NCBI RefSeq assembly: GCF_009729855.1
Contig: NZ_WODA01000025.1
Span: 248,001 to 312,000, forward strand
DNA: 64,000 nucleotides
Origin: Agromyces luteolus
GTDB lineage: Bacteria; Actinomycetota; Actinomycetes; Actinomycetales; Microbacteriaceae
Reading direction: 5' to 3'
The position numbers and the translations under genes are program-made. A model generated the notes under the pieces. That model worked only from the letters and a program-made list of their open reading frames with translations, was not told where the DNA came from and ran no database searches. Shown in pieces: positions 35,285 to 44,401 of this stretch (its first letter is position 1; each line of letters starts with the position of its first letter).

Positions 35285-36706
35285 CTACTCGGCGTCGGCC
35301 TTCTTGGCGGTGCGCTTGCGCGCCGGCTTCTTCTCCTCGGCGGGAGCCTCCTCGGCGGGAGCCTCCTCGGCCGGAGTCTCCCCGGCAGCGGCGTCGGTCG
35401 TCGCCTCCTCGGCGGCCTCGTCGTCGCCCGCGACGGCGGTGAACTCCGACAGGTCGACCGCGTTGCCCGCGGCATCCGCGACCTTCGCCTTGCCCAGCGC
35501 GATCGCGAGCGCCTTGTTGCGCGCGACCTCGCCGACCATCGCCGGGATCTGGCCGTTCTGGCTCAGGACCTGCACGAACTCGTTCGGGTCCATGCCGTAC
35601 TGCGCGGCGCCCTGCACGAGGTACTGCGTGAGCTCCTCCTGGCTGACCTGGACCTTCTCGGCCTCGGCGATCGCGTCGAGCACGATCTGGGTCTTGAAGG
35701 CCTTCGTGCTGGCCTCGGTCACCTCGGCGCGGTGCTCATCGTCTTCCAGGCGACCCTCGGACTCGAGGTGGCGGTGCACCTCGTCCTCGATGACGCTGTC
35801 GGCGACCGGGACCTCGACGAGCTCGAGGAGCTTGTCGACGAGCAGGTCGCGGGCCTGCGTGCCCTGGCCGAACGACTTGTTCTTCGCCACCTGGTCCTTG
35901 AGGCTCGCGGTCAGCTCGTCGAGCGTGTCGAACTCGCTCGCGATCTGGGCGAAGTCGTCGTCGGCCTCCGGGAGCTCGCGCTCCTTGACCGCGGTGACGG
36001 TGACGGTGATCTCGGCGGTCTCGCCCTCGTGGTCGCCGCCGAGCAGCTTCGACGAGAAGGTGGTGGTCTCACCGGCGGTCAGCGAGTCGAGCGCCTCGTC
36101 GATGCCCTCGAGCAGTTCGCCGGAGCCCAGCTCGTACGACACGCCGCTGGCGGTGTCGACCTCGGCCTCCTCGATCTTCGCGACGAGGTCGAGCGTCACG
36201 AAGTCGCCCGTCTTCGCCGGGCGGTCGACCGTGATCAGCGTGCCGAACCGGCTGCGGAGGCGCTCGAGCTCTGCGGTGACCTCGTCGTCGGCGACCTCGA
36301 CCGAGTCCACGGTCACCTCGAGGCCCGCGTACTCGGGCAGCTCGATCTCGGGGCGGACGTCGACCTCGATCGAGAGGAGCAGGTCGCCGGAGAAGTCCTT
36401 CTCGTTCGGCCACTCGACGATGTCGGCCGACGGGCGGCCGAGCGGGCGCAGCTCGTGCTCGGTGACGGCGGCGCGGTAGAAGCTGTCGAGACCCTCGTTG
36501 ACCGCGTGCTCGAGGACGGCGGCCTTGCCGACGCGCTGGTCGATGACGGGCGCGGGCACCTTGCCCTTGCGGAAGCCGGGAACGTTGATCTGCTCGGCGA
36601 TGTGCTCGTAGGCGTGGGCGATGCTGGGCTTCAGCTCCTCGGGCGTCACCGAGATGGTGAGCTTGGCGCGCGTCGGGCTCAGCTTCTCAACCGAAGTGGT
36701 CGGCAT
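35285..36706 (-). CDS. tig: Trigger factor (ribosome-associated chaperone/prolyl isomerase)
   Basis: 473 residues. The ribosome-binding tail has the signature [15 protein letters not shown] (about residues 43-57), followed by the FKBP-like domain around [16 protein letters not shown] and the helical C-terminal chaperone domain. The last about 65 residues are a low-complexity acidic stretch (EEAPA repeats) ending in a basic [12 protein letters not shown] patch. AGGAGAAA precedes the ATG at 36706. It forms a protein quality-control block with clpP1, clpP2 and clpX. Confidence 0.96.
   Translation of the reverse strand: MPTTSVEKLSPTRAKLTISVTPEELKPSIAHAYEHIAEQINVPGFRKGKVPAPVIDQRVGKAAVLEHAVNEGLDSFYRAAVTEHELRPLGRPSADIVEWPNEKDFSGDLLLSIEVDVRPEIELPEYAGLEVTVDSVEVADDEVTAELERLRSRFGTLITVDRPAKTGDFVTLDLVAKIEEAEVDTASGVSYELGSGELLEGIDEALDSLTAGETTTFSSKLLGGDHEGETAEITVTVTAVKERELPEADDDFAQIASEFDTLDELTASLKDQVAKNKSFGQGTQARDLLVDKLLELVEVPVADSVIEDEVHRHLESEGRLEDDEHRAEVTEASTKAFKTQIVLDAIAEAEKVQVSQEELTQYLVQGAAQYGMDPNEFVQVLSQNGQIPAMVGEVARNKALAIALGKAKVADAAGNAVDLSEFTAVAGDDEAAEEATTDAAAGETPAEEAPAEEAPAEEKKPARKRTAKKADAE
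35333..35377 (-). repeat. Three tandem 15-bp units inside tig
   Basis: CTCCTCGGCGGGAGC occurs twice exactly and a third time with two changes, encoding EEAPA repeats in the trigger factor tail. Unit number is likely to vary between strains by slippage. Confidence 0.8.
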
Positions 36707-36758
36707 GGGGAAGTTTCTCCTGTTTGGTGGAAGTACGTGGTCGAGCCGATGCGACTCG

Positions 36759-36833
36759 TCGGGGCGACAGGATTCGAACCTGCGACCTCCCGCTCCCAAA
36801 GCGGGCGCTCTAGCCAAGCTGAGCTACGCCCCG
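36759..36833 (-). tRNA. tRNA-Pro (anticodon TGG)
   Basis: Minus-strand cloverleaf: acceptor CGGGGCG/CGCCCCG, anticodon loop TTTGGGA between CCCGC and GCGGG, T-loop TTCGAAT, discriminator A. CCA not encoded. It lies 52 bp upstream of tig on the same strand. Confidence 0.95.
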
Positions 36834-36907
36834 AGTCGCCGGCTTGACTCGCCGGTCCTGCGCGTCGGCGCGCCGAAGCACGACGTAGCGCGGAATGGAC
36901 CCGGGAA

Positions 36908-36913
36908 AGTCTA
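36908..36913 (-). promoter_or_regulatory. Candidate -10 element for tRNA-Pro (and possibly tig)
   Basis: TAGACT on the minus strand, about 75 bp before the tRNA 5' end. No terminator is seen between tRNA-Pro and tig. Confidence 0.4.
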
Positions 36914-37030
36914 CTGCACGAGGCGTGGTGCGCCCGAAGCGCCGGCCCGACCCGCCCGCGAGACCTGTGGAGAACACGCTCAGTGCGGTCCCTATGGTGC
37001 CCGGTTCCCTCCCGGTGCCAGAGTGTGGCC

Positions 37031-40000
37031 ATGACCGACCCGTCGCGCCCCGCCGCGCCCGACCTGCGTCGATGGCCGGACGATCCCGCCCGGTTCGCCG
37101 ACACGACCCTCTGCCCCGCGTGCTTCTCGCGCCTCCTCGGAGCCGCCTGCGACGTCTGCGGGCTCCGGCTCGACGTGGCGGCGGCGAGCGACCTCCTCGC
37201 CGCGGGCGTGCGCGTGCGCGAGGCCGAGGCCGATCGGCAGTCGATCATCACGCGCATGCGCGCGGAGCAGGCCGTGCCGACGACTGCGACCCCGGCGACC
37301 CCGACGACCGGCGCCGTGTCCTCTATCGAGGTGCCGATCGCGGTGCCTCCGGTGGCCGCCCCGCCGCTGCCGTCGCCGGCGCCGCCCATCCCCGACGGCT
37401 CCGACCCCGTTGCGGAACCGATCGCCATGCCCCCGGCGGCTCCCCGCCGTTCCGGGGTCCAACTGCTGCTCCTCACCCTCGGGGTCGTGCTGCTCTCGGT
37501 CGCGGCGATGGTCTTCCTCTTCTTCGCGTTCGTCGTCGCCGACCTCGAGTTGCGCTCGCTCATCACCGCCGTCGTGAGCGTGATCGTCCTCGTCCTCGCC
37601 TGGTTCCTCCGCGCCCGACGCCTCCCCGGCACGGCCGAGGGCGTGTCCGCCGTCGGCGCGGTCCTGCTCGTCCTCGACGCGTGGATCGTCCAGGCCAACG
37701 GCCTCTTCGGGGCCGACCGCGTCGACGCCGCCGCCTACTGGGGCGTGGCCCTGCTCGTCGTCGCGGCGGTCCTCGCCGGCGCGGGGATCGTCAGCCGCCT
37801 GCGTCTCCCGAGGCTCGCGGCGTCGGCGCTCGCACCGGCGGGCGCGTTCGTCGGCGCCTACGCCATCGCACACGACGACGAGGGCGCTACCGGGCTGTGG
37901 CTCGGCGGGCTGGCGCTCGCCCTCGTCGGCACCGCATCCCGGTTCATCCGGCCCGAGGCCGAGCGGACCATCGTCCGCACGTTCGGCTTCGCCGGCGGCG
38001 GCATCGCCCTCGCGGCCGCCGCGTGGGCGCTCCCCACCGTCGGACTCGGCACGATGTGGTCCTTCCTCGCGGTCGCAGGCGTCTGGGTCGTCGTCCTCCT
38101 CTCGCTGCCGTCATCCGTGACCGGCCCCGGTGGATGGCGCGTGCTCTCGTCCGTCGCCATCGGCCTGAGCGTCCCGCTCGCATTCGTCCTCGGCATCGCA
38201 CTCGACCGGGAGACCGCGACGTCCATCTGGCTCGCGCCCGGGCTCGCGGCACTCGTGGCCTGCGCCATCGCGGCGGCGATGAGGATCCGCGCAGCGCGCC
38301 GCAACGCACTCCCCGCACTCCTCACCGCCTCCGCGGTCGCGGTCGTCGCGACGCTTCCGGCGCTGGTGGTCGCGCTGGGGGGCCTCGGCACCCTCACGTC
38401 GGAGGCGATGGGCATGGGCGAACTCGGTGCGACCGCGCCGCGGGACCTGCCCGACGAGGCGGGAGGTGCGGTGCTCGCGCTCGGCATCGCGACCCTCGCG
38501 CTGGTGGGCGTGCTCGCCCTGGCGGGTCGCCTGCGGCGCTTCGTCGCAACGGCGATCGCCACGGGACTCGCGACCGCACTCGCCGCCTCCGTGCTCATGC
38601 CGACGGTGGCCGCGGCGACGACCGCGCTCCTCGTCGTCGCCGCCGCCGCGCTGTCGGCCGCGGCGATCCCGGCGGTTCGGCGCGTCACCGGCGCGACGCC
38701 GGTGCTCGCGGCGGGTGGGATCCCGGCGGCCGTGCTCGCCTGGGGGCTCGCGCACGCCGCGACGAGCCTCTGGTGGTGGGTGGTTCCGGCCGTGTTCGCG
38801 ATCTCGATCGCGGGTCGGGTGCTCGCCGATCGTGTGTCACGGGTGGCGGCGCCGACCACGCGGATCCTGCACGTGATCGCCGCAGCGCTCGTCGCCCTGC
38901 TGGCCACGGTCGCCTTCCCGAGTCGGGCCGAAGCCGACGGCATGGCGATCCCGACGCCCTGGGACCAACCCGCGTTCCTCTCCGCCGCGGTCGCGACGCT
39001 CGCACTCGGCCTCCTCGTCGTCGCGCGCCGGCTGCCGGAGGACGATCGACTGACGGCCGCCGCCGCGTCGTTCACCGGGGCGATGATCGGGACGACCTGG
39101 CTCGCCGTGACCTTCTCCACGCCGTGGGCCTGGGCGCCGGCGATCGCCCTCGCCGTCGTCGGACTCGTCTGGGTCCGCTCGGATCTCCCGCCCATGCGCG
39201 TGCTGTTCGCCGGGGGCGTCCCGCTCGCCGCCGTCTTCGCGGGTGCGGGGATCAGCGCGGACCTCGAGGACGGCAACGTCGCGATCGGGCTCGCCGCCGC
39301 GATCCTCGCGGCCGCCGGCGTCGCGCCGCTCGCGCTCGCGGCGGATCAGCTCGTGCGACGCGTCTGGGGCGGCACGATCGGTGTGGTCGCGATGGCGGCG
39401 ACGGTCGTCGGCCTGTCGGGATCCGTGCCCTCCGGCGAGGCTTGGTTGGTCCTCCTGCTGCTGACACCCGTTCCCGTGCTCATCGCCACGCTGTTCGGGG
39501 ATCCGATCGCGGGTCGTTCGCCCGCGGTGAACGCGTCGTGGGGATCGCTCGTGCTCGGCGTCGGGACCGTCTGGGCGTGGACGGGCGATCGCGGCATCGA
39601 CGACGTCGAGCCGTACACGCTGCCGCTCGCGGCCGGCCTCCTGGTGACGGCGGGACTGCTGACCTGGAGGCGCACCGTCCCCGACTCGACGGCTGCGGGG
39701 CGGACGGCGCTCCTCGCGGCGGCGGCGGCGGTGGCCGTCCTGCCGAGCGTGGCCCTCTCGGGCGGGTCCGAACTGCGCACGCTCGTGCTCGTCGCGGCGG
39801 GCGCCGTGCTCGTGATCGCCGGGAGCTTCGCACCCGACCTGGTGCGCGGCGTCCCCATCCGCATGCTCGTCGTGGGCACCGGATGGGTGGCCGCGACGGG
39901 CGCGGCGCTCGTCCGGGGGTCGGCCATCGCCACCGGTCGCCCGGGCGACCTCCCGGTCGAGTTCTGGCCGGTGATCGCCCTGTCGATCGGACTCGTGGCG

Positions 40001-40714
40001 AGCCTGCTGTGGGTTCGGGACCGGGTGGAGCCGACCGTCGCCGCCGAGGCGGCGCTCGCGGCGTCACTGGCCGCAGCCGCGGTGCCGACCACCCTGGCGA
40101 TCGCCGGCGGCGTGGATGCCGACACGCGAGCCCTGGTGCTCCTGCTCGTCGTCGGGGCCGCGCACGTCGTCAGCACGGCCGTCCGGGCGCGCCCGTTCGC
40201 CGGGCCCGTGCTCGGCTGGACCAGCCTGGCCGTGGCCGTCATCGCCGGCGGGCTCGCGATCACCTCGGGCGCGGTCGATCCGTTCGACCTGGTGACCGTG
40301 CCGATCGGCGCGACGCTCGTCGCGGCCGGGGCCATCCGCCTTCGTCGTTCGCCCGACCACGGCAGCTGGCCGACGCTCGGACCCGGGCTCGCGGTGCTGC
40401 TCGTCCCCGCGCTCATCGCGGACTGGACCGATCCGGTGCTCTGGCGCCTCGTCGCGCTCGGGGTGGCCGCGGTCGTGGCCGTCGTCGCCGGCGCGGCGTT
40501 CCGGCTCCAGGCGCCGCTGCTCCTGGGTGGCGGCGTGCTGCTCGTCCACGCCGTCGCGCAGCTCTGGCCGTGGATCACGCGCCTCTACGAGGCGGTCTGG
40601 TGGTGGCTGTGGCTCGGGATCGCCGGTGCACTGCTGATCGCGATCGCCGCGACGTACGAACGGCAGATGCGCGTGGCCCGCGGCGTGTTCCGGAGCATCG
40701 CGGCGCTGCGTTGA
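37031..40714 (+). CDS. Giant polytopic membrane protein with N-terminal zinc ribbon (SCO7613 C-terminal-domain family)
   Basis: 1227 residues. Residues 28-43 carry two Cys pairs (CPAC and CDVCG), a zinc ribbon. A linker rich in Pro and Ala follows (about 80-140), then roughly 30 or more hydrophobic helices fill the rest, starting GVQLLLLTLGVVLLSVAAMV near 150. Large proteins of this layout are annotated in actinobacteria as SCO7613 C-terminal domain-containing membrane proteins; function is unknown. No catalytic motif is apparent. It is a single gene between divergent tRNA-Pro and downstream tRNA-Gly. The start has no clear ribosome binding site. Confidence 0.8.
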   Translation: MTDPSRPAAPDLRRWPDDPARFADTTLCPACFSRLLGAACDVCGLRLDVAAASDLLAAGVRVREAEADRQSIITRMRAEQAVPTTATPATPTTGAVSSIEVPIAVPPVAAPPLPSPAPPIPDGSDPVAEPIAMPPAAPRRSGVQLLLLTLGVVLLSVAAMVFLFFAFVVADLELRSLITAVVSVIVLVLAWFLRARRLPGTAEGVSAVGAVLLVLDAWIVQANGLFGADRVDAAAYWGVALLVVAAVLAGAGIVSRLRLPRLAASALAPAGAFVGAYAIAHDDEGATGLWLGGLALALVGTASRFIRPEAERTIVRTFGFAGGGIALAAAAWALPTVGLGTMWSFLAVAGVWVVVLLSLPSSVTGPGGWRVLSSVAIGLSVPLAFVLGIALDRETATSIWLAPGLAALVACAIAAAMRIRAARRNALPALLTASAVAVVATLPALVVALGGLGTLTSEAMGMGELGATAPRDLPDEAGGAVLALGIATLALVGVLALAGRLRRFVATAIATGLATALAASVLMPTVAAATTALLVVAAAALSAAAIPAVRRVTGATPVLAAGGIPAAVLAWGLAHAATSLWWWVVPAVFAISIAGRVLADRVSRVAAPTTRILHVIAAALVALLATVAFPSRAEADGMAIPTPWDQPAFLSAAVATLALGLLVVARRLPEDDRLTAAAASFTGAMIGTTWLAVTFSTPWAWAPAIALAVVGLVWVRSDLPPMRVLFAGGVPLAAVFAGAGISADLEDGNVAIGLAAAILAAAGVAPLALAADQLVRRVWGGTIGVVAMAATVVGLSGSVPSGEAWLVLLLLTPVPVLIATLFGDPIAGRSPAVNASWGSLVLGVGTVWAWTGDRGIDDVEPYTLPLAAGLLVTAGLLTWRRTVPDSTAAGRTALLAAAAAVAVLPSVALSGGSELRTLVLVAAGAVLVIAGSFAPDLVRGVPIRMLVVGTGWVAATGAALVRGSAIATGRPGDLPVEFWPVIALSIGLVASLLWVRDRVEPTVAAEAALAASLAAAAVPTTLAIAGGVDADTRALVLLLVVGAAHVVSTAVRARPFAGPVLGWTSLAVAVIAGGLAITSGAVDPFDLVTVPIGATLVAAGAIRLRRSPDHGSWPTLGPGLAVLLVPALIADWTDPVLWRLVALGVAAVVAVVAGAAFRLQAPLLLGGGVLLVHAVAQLWPWITRLYEAVWWWLWLGIAGALLIAIAATYERQMRVARGVFRSIAALR

Positions 40715-40788
40715 CGCACAGACGGCGAACGGGCTCGCGACGGACGCACCGGCCGGTCGCCGTGCACGACCACGGGCCTGCCGACGTG

Positions 40789-40794
40789 TACCAT
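40789..40794 (+). promoter_or_regulatory. Candidate -10 element for tRNA-Gly(TCC)
   Basis: TACCAT, 26 bp before the tRNA; no convincing -35 seen. Confidence 0.35.
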
Positions 40795-40820
40795 GATCGG
40801 GTGCCCGCGTGCGGGCGCTC

Positions 40821-40891
40821 GGGGATGTAGCTCAATGGTAGAGCCTCAGTCTTCCAAACTGATGGTGCGGGTTCGATTCCCGTCATCCCCT
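40821..40891 (+). tRNA. tRNA-Gly (anticodon TCC)
   Basis: Plus-strand cloverleaf: acceptor GGGGATG/CATCCCC, anticodon loop CTTCCAA between TCAGT and ACTGA, T-loop TTCGATT, discriminator U. CCA not encoded. Confidence 0.95.
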
Positions 40892-41011
40892 CCGATCGAT
40901 GTCCTGACCCGTCGTGTGTCAAGCCCCTGCGAGTCCGTGGGGAATCCCGCGACAGCGCTCGGCGTTGGCCCTACCGTGGCATCCGTACGGATACGAGTGG
41001 AAGGGGACCAC

Positions 41012-41518
41012 ATGACCGACTCGAAGACCGCATCGAAGTCCACCACGGCGCCGATGAGCGGCGCCGACCCCGAGGTCGCCTCGGGCGTCTCACAGTTCTT
41101 CACGCCGCTCGTCCACGAGCTCACGGTGCTGGCGGTCAACGGCAAGCAGGCGCACTGGAACGTGCGGGGCCGCGACTTCCTCGAGGTCCACGAGTTCCTC
41201 GACACGGTCGTCGACCACGCGCAGGAGTGGGCCGACCTCGCTGCGGAGCGCGTCGTCGCACTCGGGCTGCCGATCGACGCGCGCCTCGCGACGATCGCCT
41301 CCGACACCGAGGCCGCGAACCCGAAGGCCGGCTTCAAGCAGTCGGATGACACGATCGCCGACGTCGTCGCGCAGATCGACGTCGCCACGGCGCGCGTGAA
41401 CGCCGCGATCAAGGGCCTCGAGGAGCTCGACCCGGCGAGCCAGGACGTGGCGATCGCGATCCGCCAGGGCCTCGACAAGGACCGGTGGTTCCTCGCGGCG
41501 CACGTCAGCGTGAAGTAG
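41012..41518 (+). CDS. dps: Dps family DNA-binding ferritin-like protein
   Basis: 168 residues of the ferritin-like Dps family, which oxidises and stores iron and protects DNA during stress. The intersubunit ferroxidase site is seen in GKQAHWNVRGRDFLEVHEFLD-type helices (His in AHWNV, Asp and Glu further on) and the second helix VDHAQEWADLAAERV. A short Lys/Ser/Thr-rich N-terminus could contact DNA. GGAAGGGGA precedes the ATG. Single gene after tRNA-Gly. Confidence 0.93.
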   Translation: MTDSKTASKSTTAPMSGADPEVASGVSQFFTPLVHELTVLAVNGKQAHWNVRGRDFLEVHEFLDTVVDHAQEWADLAAERVVALGLPIDARLATIASDTEAANPKAGFKQSDDTIADVVAQIDVATARVNAAIKGLEELDPASQDVAIAIRQGLDKDRWFLAAHVSVK

Positions 41519-41587
41519 ACGAGGCGCGAGCCCCGAAACTCCGGGCCGAAGGCCGCGGTTCGACGGGCCCGGGTGCAGAATGCCGAC

Positions 41588-42298
41588 ATGGCGGACGCAT
41601 CCGGGCCCGAGCCGTCTCACGAGTCGGAGGCGAGCCCTCCGGAGACCAGCGGGCTGACCGACGCGCAGAAGTCGCTGCGCGCGCAGATGCTCGCGACCGA
41701 GCACTGGAGCCTCCTGGCATCGCGCAGCACGACGCAGAGCGAGGTGCTCACCCGCATCGCGATCTTCCTGACGCTCGTCTCCGCGGGCCTCGTGACGCTC
41801 GGCGTGCTCGGCAACGCCACGCAGTTCCGCGGCTGGTTCGGCGTCGCCGCCCTCGGGGTGCTGCTGCTGCTCGTGATCCTGGGCCTGATCACGCAGAAGC
41901 GGGCATTCAATGCATCGCTCGACGACCTCATGTACGTCGTCGCGATGAATCGCCTGCGCGGGGCGTACCTCGACCTCGATCCCGGCCTCGCGCCCTACTT
42001 CATCTCCTCGGCGGACGACGACGAAGCGGGCAGCATCCGCACGTACTACGCGTTCGGTCCGCGTCCCGGGCAGATCCTGGCGAGTTCCGCGATGATCATC
42101 TCCGTGGTCGAGGCAGCCGTGCTGGGGCTCTTCGCCGGCGGGGTCGTGCTCGGCCTCGGCGGCGCGATCTGGCTGGCGATCACGCTCGGCGCGATCGCCG
42201 GCGTCGGGTCGCTCATCATCTGGATGGTGGTCGGCTTCCGCGGATATCGCGATCTCTTCGAACGGCATGAGCCCCTGCGAACCGCGAGCGACGCGTGA
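41588..42298 (+). CDS. Membrane protein of unknown function
   Basis: 236 residues. I do not recognise the family. The first about 50 residues are hydrophilic, with TDAQKSLRAQMLATEHWSLLASRSTTQSE before the first of two membrane helices (about 55-75 and 82-102). A cytoplasmic-looking loop with MNRLRGAYLDLDPGLAPYF follows, then two more helices (about 165-185 and 195-220). The N-terminal segment resembles bacterial SLATT/holin-adjacent layouts only superficially. ATG 41588 is preceded by CAGAAT at six bases and no ribosome binding site; GTG 41573 is an alternative. Confidence 0.7.
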   Translation: MADASGPEPSHESEASPPETSGLTDAQKSLRAQMLATEHWSLLASRSTTQSEVLTRIAIFLTLVSAGLVTLGVLGNATQFRGWFGVAALGVLLLLVILGLITQKRAFNASLDDLMYVVAMNRLRGAYLDLDPGLAPYFISSADDDEAGSIRTYYAFGPRPGQILASSAMIISVVEAAVLGLFAGGVVLGLGGAIWLAITLGAIAGVGSLIIWMVVGFRGYRDLFERHEPLRTASDA

Positions 42299-42320
42299 AG
42301 GAGACCACCGCTCGACGGAT

Positions 42321-42989
42321 CTAGCGCCGCAGCCAGGCGAGCACCGCCAGCACGCGGCGGTGATCGGTGCCCGAGTCCTCGAGCGCGAGCTTCTGGAAGA
42401 TCGAGGTGACGTTCTTCTCGACCGCGCCCACGCCGATGAACAACTGCGACGCGATGCCGGCGTTCGTGCGCCCCTCCGCCATGAGCTCGAGCACCTCGCG
42501 CTCGCGCGGAGTGAGCGAGGCGAGCGGGTCGCCGCGGCGCGCCAGCAGCTCGCGCACGACCTGCGGGTCGAGCACCGTGCCGCCGTCGCGGATGCGCAGC
42601 ACCGCGTCCTGCAGGTCGTCGAGCGAGGCGACGCGGTCCTTCAGGAGATAGCCCATCCCGCCGTCGGCCGACGACAGGAGCTCGTGCGCGTACGTGCCCT
42701 CGACGTACTGGCTGAGCAGGAGCACCCCCGTCCCCGGGCGTCGCCGACGAAGCTCGATCGCGGCTCGCACGCCCTCGTCGCGGAAGGTCGGCGGCATGCG
42801 CACGTCGAGCACCGCGACATCCGGTTCCACCGACTCGAGGTCGTCGAGCAGCGCCTCGGCGTCGCCGTACGCGCCGACCGTCTCGAACCCGGCCTCGTCG
42901 AAGAGCCGCACGAGCCCCTCGCGGAGGAGCATCGAGTCCTCCGCGAGGACCACGCGGATCGGCCGGGCGGGCGGTGCGGTCTCGCTCAC
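42321..42989 (-). CDS. NarL/FixJ-type response regulator
   Basis: 222 residues. Receiver domain with Asp17/18-type acidic pair (AEDS), phosphoacceptor Asp62 in VLDVRMPP and Lys in LLKDRV; C-terminal LuxR-type helix-turn-helix LTPREREVLELMAEG with IFIGVGAVEKNV-type recognition helix. The GTG at 42989 overlaps the stop of the sensor kinase by 4 bp, so the two are a cognate pair. Targets unknown; the co-transcribed multicopper oxidase gene is a likely one. Confidence 0.93.
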   Translation of the reverse strand: MSETAPPARPIRVVLAEDSMLLREGLVRLFDEAGFETVGAYGDAEALLDDLESVEPDVAVLDVRMPPTFRDEGVRAAIELRRRRPGTGVLLLSQYVEGTYAHELLSSADGGMGYLLKDRVASLDDLQDAVLRIRDGGTVLDPQVVRELLARRGDPLASLTPREREVLELMAEGRTNAGIASQLFIGVGAVEKNVTSIFQKLALEDSGTDHRRVLAVLAWLRR

Positions 42990-44401
42990 GCGCCCACCCT
43001 ATCGACGGGCGTGAACGGGAAGTGGGCGCCGATGATGGTGGGGCCGCCGCTCGGGCTGTCCACGAGCAGCACGCCGCCGAGGCCGCGCACGCGCTCGTCG
43101 AGGCCCGCCAGCCCGTGCCCCGGGAGCGCCACCGCTCCCCCGTGCCCGTTGTCGGTCACCCAGAGGTCGAGCCACAACCCCGTCGCACCGGTGTCGCGCT
43201 GGGCGAGGCGCAGCCGGATGGCGCTCGCACCCGAGTGCTTGGCCGCGTTCGTCAGGAGCTCTGCGGCGATGAAGTAGGCGTTGCGTTCGATGGCGGCGGG
43301 CAGCGCGGCATCCGTCGGGAGCAGCCACTCGAGCTCGACCGGCACCGGGCTCCGCGCGGCGAGCGATTCGAGCGCGCTGGCGAGCCCGCGATCCTGGAGC
43401 AGCGGCGGCGCGAACCCGCGCGACAGCGCCCGGAGCTCGTCGAGGGTGTCGCGCGCCTGGTCGCGCGCCTCCGAGAGCAGGCCCTTCGCGGCGTCGGGAT
43501 CGGCGTCGAGCTTGCGCTCGATCGCCGCGAGGTCCATCTGCAGGCGCACGAGCCGCTGCTGCGGGCCGTCGTGGATGTCGCGTTCGAGGCGTCGCAGTGC
43601 GGCGTCCTCGGCCTGCACCGCGGCGCCGCGCGAGGCGGCGAGGTGCTGCACCTGGCGCTCGAGCGCTTCGGACCGCCAGGCGCCGAGCATGCCCCGACCG
43701 ATGCCGTCGTGCATCAACGTCAGTCCGGCGGTCACGAGCGGCAGCGTGAGCAGGAAGGCGAGGCCGAGCGCGAACTGCGCGATGACCTCGATCGCCAGCG
43801 GGTCGAGGGCGACCGCCGCGGAACCGCCGGGCCAGACGCGATCGAGGAACCACTCGACCGGCCATACGTCGCGCGATCCCTGCGGGAGGAACAGGGCCCA
43901 GATCCAGTACGTCACGCCGCCGAGCGCGACGGAGAGCCACACGACGGTCACCGTCCAGCTGAACAGCGACACGATCGGCGCGACGACCATGCCGTGCAGC
44001 AGGTACAGCCAGTAGTGGCCGTCGACGAACGGGGCGAAGAACGCCCGCCACGGCCCGTCGCCGACGGGTGCCGCGGCATCCCACTGGGGGCGGCGGATCG
44101 CGGGCCGCCCCGCCCAGCCGAGGCGGACGAGCTCGAACATGCCGAACCCGCGCGCCGTGTACAGCGAGGCGACGACGATGACGAGTCCGACGACGACGAC
44201 GAGCAGGCTCACACCGGTCGAGAACAGCGTCACGAGCGTGACGAAGGCGACGAGCGCGACGGGGAATCCGAGGAGCAGGTAGCCGAGCTCGCGCGGCAGG
44301 CCCGCCCAGAGGCGGCCGTACCCGCGGCGCCGGGGCGCGGCATCCGTCGACGTCGCCGGCACCGTCGGGCCGGTCGCAGCGGGGTCAGTGAGCGTGGTCA
44401 T
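42986..44401 (-). CDS. Sensor histidine kinase (HisKA_3/NarL-partner type)
   Basis: 471 residues. About six membrane helices in a putative sensor domain (residues 38-230) precede the HisKA_3 dimerisation segment with phosphoacceptor His277 in ERDIHDGPQQRL. The ATPase domain shows the N-box AAELLTNAAKHSGA and G-boxes DNGHGGA and GHGLAGLDERVRGLGG. The ATG at 44401 lies inside the end of the multicopper oxidase gene (17-bp overlap), so the three genes form one operon. The signal is unknown; copper or envelope redox stress is an inference from the oxidase. Confidence 0.93.
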   Translation of the reverse strand: MTTLTDPAATGPTVPATSTDAAPRRRGYGRLWAGLPRELGYLLLGFPVALVAFVTLVTLFSTGVSLLVVVVGLVIVVASLYTARGFGMFELVRLGWAGRPAIRRPQWDAAAPVGDGPWRAFFAPFVDGHYWLYLLHGMVVAPIVSLFSWTVTVVWLSVALGGVTYWIWALFLPQGSRDVWPVEWFLDRVWPGGSAAVALDPLAIEVIAQFALGLAFLLTLPLVTAGLTLMHDGIGRGMLGAWRSEALERQVQHLAASRGAAVQAEDAALRRLERDIHDGPQQRLVRLQMDLAAIERKLDADPDAAKGLLSEARDQARDTLDELRALSRGFAPPLLQDRGLASALESLAARSPVPVELEWLLPTDAALPAAIERNAYFIAAELLTNAAKHSGASAIRLRLAQRDTGATGLWLDLWVTDNGHGGAVALPGHGLAGLDERVRGLGGVLLVDSPSGGPTIIGAHFPFTPVDRVGA

